NCBI GenBank assembly: GCA_019843655.1
Contig: JACDQD010000005.1
Location: 27,104,954 to 27,168,953, forward strand
Direction: 5' to 3'
DNA from: Lethocerus indicus
Lineage: Eukaryota > Arthropoda > Insecta > Hemiptera > Belostomatidae
Length of the DNA: 64,000 nt
Below are positions 51,200-60,243 of the stretch, piece after piece. A program made the translations under genes and the position numbers. The notes beneath the pieces are model-generated. The model had not been told where the DNA came from and made no database searches. It saw only the letters and a program-made list of their open reading frames with translations. The first letter of the stretch is position 1; every line of letters begins with the position of its first letter.

Positions 51200-54195
51200 T
51201 AGTCTTATGCAAAATATATGGGAAAGACTGAACGCGGTTCTACAGTTTACGACTCGTGTTACCTTAGAGGATGATGGAGTGAAAATGAATATGGCCGCGT
51301 TATGAATACTGGAGCTAAGAGGGCTCAACACAAACAGCTTCCATATCATAATTCAGCAGCAGAACAGCTGGCTCGACTAAGTACAATTGCTTATTTAACT
51401 ATTATGGCGTAAAAACGTCCATAAATTATTCTATAGTTACTGACGACATAACTTTCCGTATGCAAGTGCCAAAACAACGTTTCCCAGATACTTATTATAT
51501 CTATAGATTGACACGTACCTGTTTAGTGGCGTTTTGTTTCAATTGAGCACATACTTAGCCATCCAGTACAAGTGTCGAGTGCTCCTGAAATATAATTATA
51601 TATTACAATGACCGCTCTGAACTTATAAGTTACAATTGAAACTGCTGTGCCAACCATAATCAAACAAATTCTTTATGTTTTCATTTCGTGTGTCTTGTAG
51701 TTTCATGGCAACTCTCAGGAACATTTTGAGATTAAAAAAATATACAGTCTACCTCCCTTTATCAACCCGTATTTATCAATAAAATCAATATGAAATTCAA
51801 AGGGTAGGAAAAGAAACGCGGCACTGTAGCCCTTTTCTCTTCTTCAAATCTATATCGGGCCAGGAGAAAAGTAATAGACACGAAAGTGAACAATACACTC
51901 AAAGGATTTTCATCAGTGAATGGAAACTCCTTTATATCTAAAGCCCAAACAAAAAGAATAAAGGCGGCCACAACAGGTCAGCAAAATAAAATCGATAAGG
52001 GAGATATAAAAATAGTAGACGCAGTGTACTGTTGTTCAATCCTAACTATTTACATACGGACGTTTCAGAGAAGATAAATTCTAGTATTGTGCTCAGATGT
52101 GCACAAATTCTGTTTTGCGCTTAAAATGTGAGGTAACTTGAATGAGAACTTGCATTTAAGTTAATGCAGTAAAGTAGTAAGTACTAGAGTCAACATGCAA
52201 AATCCATCCATTTTGTTCAAGACAAATAATTTAGCGTAAAATTAACTCTACACCGGTAATTTTTTAAAAACGGAAAGCCATTGAATAATTTCTTTTTGCG
52301 GTATTGCAAGGACCATTACCGGCCCCGTACATTTATCAAAAATAAAATCTGTGGGAATGTAGACATTTGTAATATATTATTTACAAATTGACCTTAATAC
52401 GGTTTTGGATTCTGGTAGAGGGGGTTGAATTAAGGTCGCAAATCGAAAGAATAATAACTTTTGAAATTCCGACACCTGAGCCTCACTAACGCTCCATGCG
52501 GAAGCGTGTGAAAGCTCCGCCCCGTTTCGGTTCCTCCGAGTGGCACATATATACACACCGGGCCAACCAGAAAAACTGTACGCAATATCAGCCAGGAAAT
52601 GCGCAGTTTTATTATCAATATCGCAGTGCCTATTTTCACATAGAAAAAACCGTCGTCTCCACCGTATTCGACTATATATTATAATCGATCAATTAGTGAT
52701 TGATTAGGAATAGGACGTTTAAAAACGAAGTACCGAGTATATTGTGTTCTTCCATCTTAATCGGAAGAAAATTAGAAATGAAAAGGGCCAGCGATTAGTC
52801 GGATAGGAGAGTTATGACGTCCGGGGTCTGGTACAAGTACCAGCACTATTGGGCGGAGAGGAGCCGATCGATGGACACAGGTACGTGATGAAATTTGTAG
52901 ACCCCCGCCGACCGGTCTATTCAACTGAGCGCACCAATAGAGAAATCCAATATGGGCCCGGGAGCTGCCAACTCTGAACCCCCCTCCCCCGCCACCCCAC
53001 ATCTCGCACATATTAGCCCCAGTACCTCGACCCAACCTCCGCTCAATACCGGCTTAAAAATTCCTGTCTACTATCGAATTGGAATAACGTAAGTTCATTT
53101 ATATTAAAAGTTCGCTTATAAGGCCGCCCACCGCCACCAGAAAGGATGGATAATGGAATGATAATGGAAGGGTTTCGCCGGCAACAAAGCTCCGACCTAG
53201 GCCAGTGCTTGCTTCCACGATCAATCTAGAATGGATTCAATTGTAGCTAAGGTATTCGAGCCTGAAGTGATATTCAAGGCTCATTTCCGAAACGTTCCAC
53301 TAACCCTTAACTTATTTTTACAGTAAATACATTTTTTATGCACATATATATGTATATATATATATAAGGTCCCTGCCCTACAGTTACTACCGGTCCAAGT
53401 CTTATATCGGATATATGGAATGCTTTATACAGAGTTCAACTTGGACATCTTATAACACGTCGTTAATATTGGGATTATAAATAGGATAGAAAAAAGTATT
53501 CTCGGCAGTCCATAATGTTCTCCAAGGACGATTAATTTCAATCTATATTTGATAGCGTGATATTTAATATAACTATTTCTACTACTGTGACCGGGGTAAG
53601 TTCTGGAGTCTCTAAGTCTGTGTGTACACATTGAGGGGGTGACCGAGGAGCTAGTTTGAGGTCCCAGACCCAATAAATAACCCCATCTCTTCTCTCTCCC
53701 CCTCGCAAACTGACATCCGAAACTTATTTCCACGCCAATGGGATTTTATCTCTTTGAGCGAGGAGAATACAAATCTAATACACATTTAGTTATAGTACTG
53801 CCCTAAAACTACACCCTGTTGGCAGTTGAATGTTTTATTTGGTTGCTTCGCCGGAAACCGAACATGCAGTGATTAAATTCTTGTGATAAGTTTTCAGGAT
53901 AAATGCACATTATTCGTAGGGATTTATCCTCAAGAAATTGCGATTTCACCTCTCAAAATAAGAAGAAATATTGGCCATACTTGCTGTCTAAACAGAATAC
54001 CTAAATTTAGTCGCCTATTTGCCGGAATAATTCGCGAGTATATTTTGACGTTACAGTTTAAAAACAAATGGCGTTTTTAAACCTACACCCTCGATATACA
54101 TTAGGTCGAGAAATATGGGATATCCGGAGAGACTGAACAAACCAACTGAAAGGATAATATAAAATTCAAAGAAACGCCGGAATTGTTTCGGGTGT

Positions 54196-54500
54196 AAATT
54201 GTTGCGGCAATGCACTTAACTATAGTTCGTTCGGTACAATTGTACCGCGCTACTAGCGCCCCCTTGAGGGTGGTGCGGTAATGCCCTTAACTAAAGTTCG
54301 TTTGGTACAAACGTAATGCGACAATAACGCCCCCTGAGGGTGGCGCGGGGTTGCACTCAATTAAAGCTCGTCTGGTGCACGTCCAACACGACTCTAGCGA
54401 CCACCTGAGGGTGCTGCGGCAATGCATTTAAGTTCGTTCGGTACAAATGCAACGCGACGCTAGCGCCACCCAGAGGGATGCACTTAACTAAATTTCGACA
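54196..54500 (+). repeat. Tandem array of a ~70-base unit with a CTCF-core-like element
   Basis: At least four units with starts about 66-71 bases apart (AGTTCGT or AGCTCGT at 54224, 54295, 54365 and 54431). Each unit has CTTAACTAAAGTTCG, then a palindromic GGTRCA..TGYACC-type spot, then CTAGCGCCCCCTGAGGGTGG or a variant, then TGCGGNAATGC. Units differ at many places, so the array is old. It ends directly at the foldback-like module of 54.5 kb. The same unit is found twice at 21 kb. Confidence 0.7.
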
Positions 54501-54532
54501 ATATTATCGACTGTCACTGTCAGTTGTATTGT

Positions 54533-54660
54533 CAGGCGCTATATGTAAGGCGCTAATACTAAAATGTAAGACAGAGCTTTGTTGCGGGCTAGTATTAGGT
54601 GTGCCGTCCCATTGAAACTAGTAGCGCATTAAACTGATTACACGACAACCGCCACAGTAC
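54533..54660 (-). repeat. Module shared in opposite orientation with 44,974-45,107, inside imperfect inverted repeats
   Basis: Read on the minus strand the module begins ACTGTGGCGGTTGTCGTG and ends GGCGCTATATG-like, as at 45 kb. It is bracketed by similar sequences in opposite orientation: CACTGTCAGTTGTATTGTC at about 54,514-54,532, and, on the minus strand from about 54,678, CACTGTCAGTGTCACTTGTA. These look like terminal inverted repeats of a foldback or MITE-like element. Part of the module (GCGGGCTAGTAT, then ATTAAAAC) is also recognisable at about 57,548-57,590. Confidence 0.5.
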
Positions 54661-54800
54661 AAGTGACACTGACAGTGCAATGAGGGTGCCCAAAAAACAT
54701 CCAAAGTGCCAAAAGTGACTAACACCGCTACTGAAGATGGCGAGCAACCGAATCCGGCCTAGCAAAAGACCAAACCAGTGAGAGGAGATAGAAAGATACG
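54655..54800 (+). repeat. Hammerhead-like repeat, second-best copy
   Basis: A close relative of the 57.3 kb unit in the opposite orientation. The motif spans 54727-54763. Stem I (GCTA with TAGC) and CTGAAGA are intact, but stem II has ACC for GCC, the second box is GAAT instead of GAAA, and the cleavage triplet is GCC instead of GTC. The last two changes hit positions A15.1 and U16.1, which hammerhead catalysis needs, so this copy should be dead. Downstream it continues through AAAAGACCAAACCAGTGAGA to a GATACGAAATCTGCG tail also seen, altered, at 45.2 kb. Confidence 0.6.
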
Positions 54801-55444
54801 AAATCTGCGTTATATTTTCCATTCTTTCTCCCCCGTAGCAATGCACGGGTATTCAGCTTAGTGACAGTGCGGACAGTACGCTTTGTTGGATCAATATCAT
54901 ACAGCAGTCTCATATATACGGGTACACATGGTTGTTCCTAGTAACAGCCAGTCAAATAGGTTTTAATGTTCAAAGATAAGTACGGGATAAGGCAGTAAAA
55001 TATAATTACATAGTAGATGTATTATTTTTACGATATGAAAAGGGGCAACCGATGGGGAACCGTAGTTGTGGGGCTAGTGAAGAGTGTGTGACAGTAACCG
55101 GAGTCCAGTAGTAGATCTGAACTAGTTAGTTAAACCGGGAGCAGCGGTGATGTTAATCGTAGCTAACTCAACCTACACGCGCTGTGTTCAATATCGGCGT
55201 GCCCCTTCCTCTTCATTTAGATCCTGTTAGGCCGCCTACAGTGCAATGTCAGGCAAGCCGCGAACAGTTTAGTTACCCGACGAATTCCAGCTATATCGAA
55301 CGTTTGTCTGTCGATACTCGTGCATTGCCGATTTCGTGCACAGCGCAACGCCGGAATACGTACTCGTTTTGGCGCATTATCATGGAGATACAACCACGAT
55401 TAACAAAATTACTTGGCAGTTTTTTTTCCATCTTCTGTCTCCTC

Positions 55445-55605
55445 TCGCAGCTTGGTCTTGTGGTTTCGGTGTTCGCTATCTTCTGTAGCTGTGGTTGTCA
55501 GTATGGTAGTGTGTCACTATGTTTGGGAATGTCATTTTTCAGATCGGTAGGTATTTCGTTAAGCGGTTAAAGCCTTTTTCGGATTATCGGGTGGTTAAAG
55601 TTACA
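55445..55605 (-). repeat. Decayed hammerhead-like copy with an upstream shared block
   Basis: On the minus strand, GCTAC then AGAAGATAGC, ACCGAAACC and AAGACCAAG (55489-55445) follow the family consensus with mutations. Upstream (55,594-55,554) is a block reading CCACCCGATAATCCG, AAAGGC and CCGCTTAAC, which recurs on the plus strand at 58,465-58,506, also upstream of a motif copy. The block therefore belongs to the same element. Confidence 0.5.
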
Positions 55606-56142
55606 AAGGATGTGATTGGAACTGCACAATAAATAGGTTTATGACTTCATTGTCTAACTGTACAAAATGTTCACGTTTTAGCCCATCAATACACCCCGAG
55701 ATCACTGGGGATGGTCACAGTGGACTGAAAGAATATCTGGTGCTGGAGGAAAAGGTCCGCCAGCATAGGATGCTACCTGTTGCAGGCCGGCTTTACAATT
55801 TCCACCTCTCCCATAAATTATCCGTCTCCCTTCGTCCAGATTCCAGAAATTTCAAGAAAAAAAAATTAAATAGGCGATAACTAGATCCGGGCCAGCCAGC
55901 CATAGATAACAACCTATGGCTGGTCAAACCCACCCCGGACAAACATACATACTTTATATATAAAACATAAATATGTATAGCAGGATAAAAGGTAAAACTG
56001 TAAAAGGATAATAAACGACTAAGGGAAAGGCGTGAGAGACAAACAACCTGTTGTGAGCACATCAAAACCATCATTCGAGCGGCCATAAATAATTTATTGG
56101 ACATTACCTCACTACCATTCCTCCCCTTATTTCTTCATCTCT

Positions 56143-56144
<2 letters not shown>

Positions 56145-56201
<57 letters not shown>
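56145..56201 (+). repeat. (TA)n microsatellite
   Basis: Uninterrupted TA repeat of 57 bases, the longest (AT) tract in the window. Confidence 0.97.
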
Positions 56202-56203
<2 letters not shown>

Positions 56204-56225
56204 GCTGTAGGGTTGGGACAATGTC

Positions 56226-56260
56226 GGTTGAGCCGACAGTGTGCATTGTGTCGCTCAACC
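56226..56260 (+). other. 12-bp hairpin with one bulge
   Basis: GGTTGAGC pairs with GCTCAACC and GACA with TGTC; C at 56234 is bulged and the loop is GTGTGCATTG. It lies just after the (TA) tract. Confidence 0.75.
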
Positions 56261-57249
56261 ACCACAAAGACTCGAACCGACCCCATAAAGACTATATATT
56301 TCCTTAGCGGTCTTCAGTAGGCAGACAGCCAAAGGCGAATTGGGCCCATTCACGGCCCAGCAAGGGATATGAAATAAGGATGTTCACTGAAATCCATTTC
56401 AGTTGTTTATTGCTATTGCCGGGTAGTTGTTGCTCATCGCCAGCAAATTGTTCCAACTATCATCCAACTGTAGATTGTTTTACTACAGTTACGATACCTG
56501 TCTGGTACCCCGCGAAGTTCGGAATATCACCGAGGTCTTCTGCAAGCATGTCTTAAGCCCGATTATGTTCCTTAAAAAAATGTCTGCAGAGAGGCGCTCA
56601 TCGTTGATATCGCGCAATTAAAAAGTTTCGGGCGAACAAATTGTAAAAGAGTCCGAGACGTGAATCGGGTCGATTTAACGTTAAATTTTGGTCTGGCCGT
56701 TTTTCGACACTGTGTCTATACAACAGCGGAGGCATTAGCGGAAGGGGTGAGGGGTAAAGTAGTCGCGAGTTCTTCTTTGAATGTGACGCAAGGGGCCGCC
56801 CACTGTCATTAAGCCGGGGGCCCCGCCATTAGCGCCCTGCGCTCGGGACCCGAGGGTCGCTTTGTCCCAGAATCGTCAAACCCTCACCACCGGGGCCCTT
56901 CCCACCACGCCCTCTCACTCCCTCTCCCTCTCAGGACAAAGTCCAGGAACTGTCCAGCCATCCCGGGTTACCACAGTTATTTACAACAACACTATGCTTT
57001 AGAAGTTTTTTTAAGTTTTCCGTATGTACCTAAAAGTAAAAAAGTAATGCCCTCGCGAACGGCGAAAACAATTAATTGAATCATCAATATCTTCTCGGAA
57101 ATTTTTAGCAGTCTAAACCTAGAAGTCTAGGAATTTAGATAAAAGCATAAGAGAGTGGTCCGGGAAATTCAAAACTTTTAGGTTGGTAATTTCTAGTTTA
57201 GAATACCTGTTTTGTGGTCAGCGAGGGGTTGGAATACCGTAGATTTTGT

Positions 57250-57390
57250 GTGTTTCTGTCTCCTCTCACTGGTTTGGTCTTTTGCTAGACCGGTTTCGGC
57301 TGCTCGCCATCTTCAGTAGCGGTGTTAGTTACTTTGGATGTTTTCTGGGCATCCTCATTGCACTGTTAGTGTCACTTGTACTATAGCCAT
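57250..57390 (-). repeat. Dispersed repeat unit carrying the hammerhead-like motif
   Basis: The repeat around the best motif copy. Read on the minus strand it starts near 57390 with a stretch shared with the 54.66 kb copy (AGTACAAGTGACACT), then ATGAGGATGCCC, AACATCCAAAG and TAACACC, then the motif, then AAAAGACCAAACCAGTGAGA. The same ordered blocks are present on the plus strand at 54,655-54,790, and in worn form at 45,105-45,210 and 58,620-58,760. It has no open frame of note. It is probably part of a non-autonomous mobile element. Confidence 0.6.
57284..57320 (-). ncRNA. Hammerhead-ribozyme-like motif, best copy
   Basis: Read on the minus strand, the 37 bases match a minimal hammerhead. 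GCTA (57320-57317) can pair with TAGC (57287-57284) as stem I. CTGAAGA (57316-57310) is the CUGANGA box. TGGC, loop GAGCA and GCC (57309-57298) give a 3-bp stem II. GAAA (57297-57294) is the second core box, and CCGGTC follows directly, so stem III would be the self-complementary ACCGGU ending in the cleavage triplet GUC. Odd points: position 10.1 is U where hammerheads normally have G pairing with C11.1, leaving one unpaired base, and stem III has no loop, so it could form only between two copies (the double-hammerhead form known from newt satellite RNA). Family knowledge: such small hammerheads occur in Penelope-like elements and retrozymes. Self-cleavage is inferred, not shown. Confidence 0.55.
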
Positions 57391-57685
57391 AATATACCAT
57401 CAAATATTTAAGAAGATCAAACGTTACAGCCGAAAAAATTAAGGCAAATAACAAATATTGTGGCTAAAATGGACTGAGGATGTCCCGCTTTAACATCGTT
57501 ACCAGTCGAACGGCGCTGATGCACGCCACGCCAAACGGGCCAGTAGTGCGGGCTAGTATAACCGAGGCGCCGTATTACATTAAAACTCACACAACTGGTC
57601 ACAACTATTAGGTTCCGACTTCTAAATATATGACAGGAAACCTATCTGATATTATGTATTTACGATCATAAAAGTTCTCCTGTTG

Positions 57686-57812
57686 ACCCAAAATGTATTT
57701 AACGGAAATTGAAGCATATTGAGCCAATTTGAAACCCACATATGACCGGAATAGCTCAGAGCAGCAAAAAAGAAAGACAGCTCGATTTAGCTTTTTCGGA
57801 TTTGGATTTTTT
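57686..57812 (-). repeat. Inverted partner of the block at 45,261-45,385
   Basis: On the minus strand it reads ATCCAAATCCGAAAAAGCTA and continues through a long shared stretch to TATGCTTCAAT. In element sense this block comes before the hammerhead-like motif (57,320), whereas at 45 kb it comes after it. That order fits pieces of a tandem or circularly permuted element. It lies inside an 82-codon minus-strand open frame (57,856-57,608) that I do not recognise. Confidence 0.6.
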
Positions 57813-58464
57813 CCACCACCTTTATTATGTAAACTGGCTTTACACGTTGTTTTCACTCCGATCGGACGATAATTTGGAATATTGCGCGATATATATTATT
57901 TGGACCGTCCCGGACACGTCAGGTTAACTAATATTGGGGCCAATATCGTCGTGCAAACGAGTGGAACACGTGCACTTAATTCTAGAGCAGAAAGCACTGG
58001 CTGGTACGTGATGGATGTGGCCCATGCACATTTGATAGTGGGGCCATGGTCCACACATAGCGGCGGCGGAGGGGGACATTAGGTGTTAACTTGATCTGTT
58101 TATGAGGTCGGGACTCACTGCAAATTACAACACTACTTTGTATATTTAATCCGACTTTCTCTCCGACCTTAGAACACTACCTTTTTTACAACTACATTTT
58201 TCAAACAATTATTAAACATTTTAATTAACTATACATACTATACATTAACTGTACAACATATATATTTACCGTGTTTAATTATATATTTAATTAGACCATT
58301 TAAATATTACCTCTGCCGGAGAAGATATATGACGTTACTACTATCTTTACTGCTTATCGTCATTCTAAAATAGCTACTTCTAATAGTTATTTAAACATAT
58401 CGGCTTTAGTTAGTTATTAATAACTGTTTTATCTTCTTCGAGGGTTTGGAATAAACTCAACTTT

Positions 58465-58506
58465 CCACCCGATAATCCGAGAAAGGCATAAGCCGCTTAA
58501 CAAAAT
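58465..58506 (+). repeat. Upstream block of the hammerhead-like element
   Basis: CCACCCGATAATCCGAGAAA and then GGCATAAGCCGCTTAAC match the reverse complement of 55,554-55,594 with few changes. The hammerhead-like copy of 58,680 follows in the same orientation. The 116-codon minus-strand frame across this stretch (58,807-58,457) is repeat sequence read backwards. Confidence 0.5.
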
Positions 58507-58619
58507 CCCCAACCCAACTCAAAAACACTAACATACCCAAAACACCAAAACAAGGACAGGACATATATATATAACAACAAACCAGATAACAACAGTAAGT
58601 TAAGTAAATAAAAGTAAAG

Positions 58620-58760
58620 TAAATGACAGTGTAAACAGGATGCCCCACAAACATACCATGTGCCAAAGTGACTCCCATTGCTACTGAAGATGGCGACCAG
58701 CCTATATATATAACCTGTCTAGCAAAAGACCAAACCAGCGAGATGAAACTGACGAACGCG
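58620..58760 (+). repeat. Hammerhead-like repeat interrupted by a short (TA) insertion
   Basis: The motif lies at 58680-58723. GCTA, CTGAAGA, TGGC and GCC are kept, and TAGCAAAAGACCAAACCAG follows, but the GAAA box is replaced by a short TATATATATAA stretch before CCTGTC. The outer pairing is kept while the catalytic box is lost, so this looks like a secondary microsatellite insertion in an old copy. The upstream blocks (GGATGCCC, GTGCCAAAGTGACT) match the other units. Confidence 0.55.
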
Positions 58761-58799
58761 AAAACTGAAAAACCCATGTACATACGATTCTCGATGTTA

Positions 58800-60030
58800 A
58801 CAGTCAAGCTTTGCCTAATATGTCGTAATATTTCCGTTCTTGGAACTGTGGATATTTTGTTGAGAATTAGTCTTAATTACTGTAGTGGGAAATATTGCTT
58901 TGTAAATGACATGTCTGCCTTTTTTCTTTCTGTATACAAGCAGGGTTTGATGTCAGAATAGTCTGTTGCAGAGAATATAAAACTGGGCGATATAACTTAA
59001 AGTTGGGATCTAAATTTTACATTAAACATTGCGCCTGATAATTTTTCCTAAAGTTCTTACTGGAGGAGGTACGTGCACTCCTAACTTGGTACACGTAATC
59101 TCCAGTACGATCCACTCCAGTTGGGTACAGCATTTAAAAGCACAACCAATGCTATTTATAAAAAAAAATACTGAAATAGTTGTACAAGGTTTTCAACATA
59201 CATACTTCAAGTGTTAAATTTAATTTTCCTTCATGCAATTAAGTTCCAGATTTCTTTTTAAATAGTCCACTTCAGAACATTTTGGCTGGCAAAAATAAAG
59301 ATTCAACAATAAACACCTATACAGTGAACAACTAAACGTTAGTTTTCCTTCAACTCCCTGATGGGGAAGATTTCTGAAAGAATCCGAAGAGAAATGATGT
59401 GTTATTGCAAATGGGGAATAGTGCCTCTTATGAGGTTTTAATATTAAATTGTTTTGCCATAAATTAACTTCAAGAAAATAAATGTTAACTGACTCTGTTA
59501 ATGTTAAATGTAAATGAACTTGAAATAAATGTTTGTCGCCAAGGTTTGAATATTTTATTATCCTAATTATAATTCTATAACTGATGTTCTATAACCGTTG
59601 TTATAATAAATCAAGATATTTAGGTTAATAATTATGAATGAAAATAATAGTATAACTTTCATTGATAGAAACCTGTACAAAATTATGTAATAATAATAAA
59701 TGAATTGTGTTAAAATGAGTAATTTCCAATCAATTTCATCTTTCTATTATTTTATTTATATAAAATATAATTAATACGTTTCTTAGGCCTATAAATTAAT
59801 ATATTTTCTGCAATATGTAGAGCATTACAAATAAAAAATATTGTAGTCTGACACTAAAGTCTTTGTGAGTTTAAGGCCCCTCAAAAAACATGATTATAGA
59901 AACATCAAAAGTTGATTCTTCCCGTTCCAAATGACTCAAAGTTCTTTTCCATCAACCTACTCTGATAATTATATCAGTTAAGTTAATATTTTATTGTAAA
60001 TTTGACAACAAAGAATAGAATTCTTGAACT
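58800..60030. other. AT-rich, CpG-poor stretch downstream of mRpL52
   Basis: CpG frequency falls sharply from about 59.0 kb (about seven CpG in 59,101-60,241 by eye). No exon of a second gene is recognised. It may be the 3' flank of mRpL52 or of a neighbour ending here. Confidence 0.5.
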
Positions 60031-60243
60031 GTAATTTTATTCCCCCTTGAATAATGTTTATTCTCATCTTGGAGCAAATTTTCTTGCTAGCCCACTAGTT
60101 GGGAAAATTTAATAAAAGAATGAGTAAAAACAAACTAATTAAATCATATTTCTATTTCTCATACTATTAACTTTACAGTTTTCTTTAAACAACAAAACAT
60201 AAATAAATATGTGGAATACATTAAAGTCTTTCAAGGAATAGTT
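60030..60243 (-). other. Probable 3' UTR of mRpL52
   Basis: Sequence following the stop codon on the minus strand. Two AATAAA polyadenylation signals (TTTATT on the plus strand) lie at about 60036-60041 and 60057-60062, roughly 185-210 bases past the stop, and would give a 3' UTR of ordinary length. The true end of the transcript is inferred only. Confidence 0.35.

Larger units (their letters stand above)
45400..54190. other. Gene-free stretch
   Basis: Holds the 47.3 and 48.3 kb relics, purine/pyrimidine tracts at 48.5-48.8 and 50.0 kb, the octamer pair and the (GA) tract at 51.16 kb. Frames are short and unrecognised. Confidence 0.5.

Noticed and set aside
55184..55570. 128-codon plus-strand frame with a hydrophobic Cys-rich end
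   Set aside because: Its 3' part is the reverse strand of a hammerhead-like copy and its linked block.
54728..58807. Minus-strand frames sharing a LVWSFAR peptide (54,728-54,913 and 58,457-58,807)
   Set aside because: The peptide is the reverse-strand reading of the hammerhead-like repeat, not a protein family.
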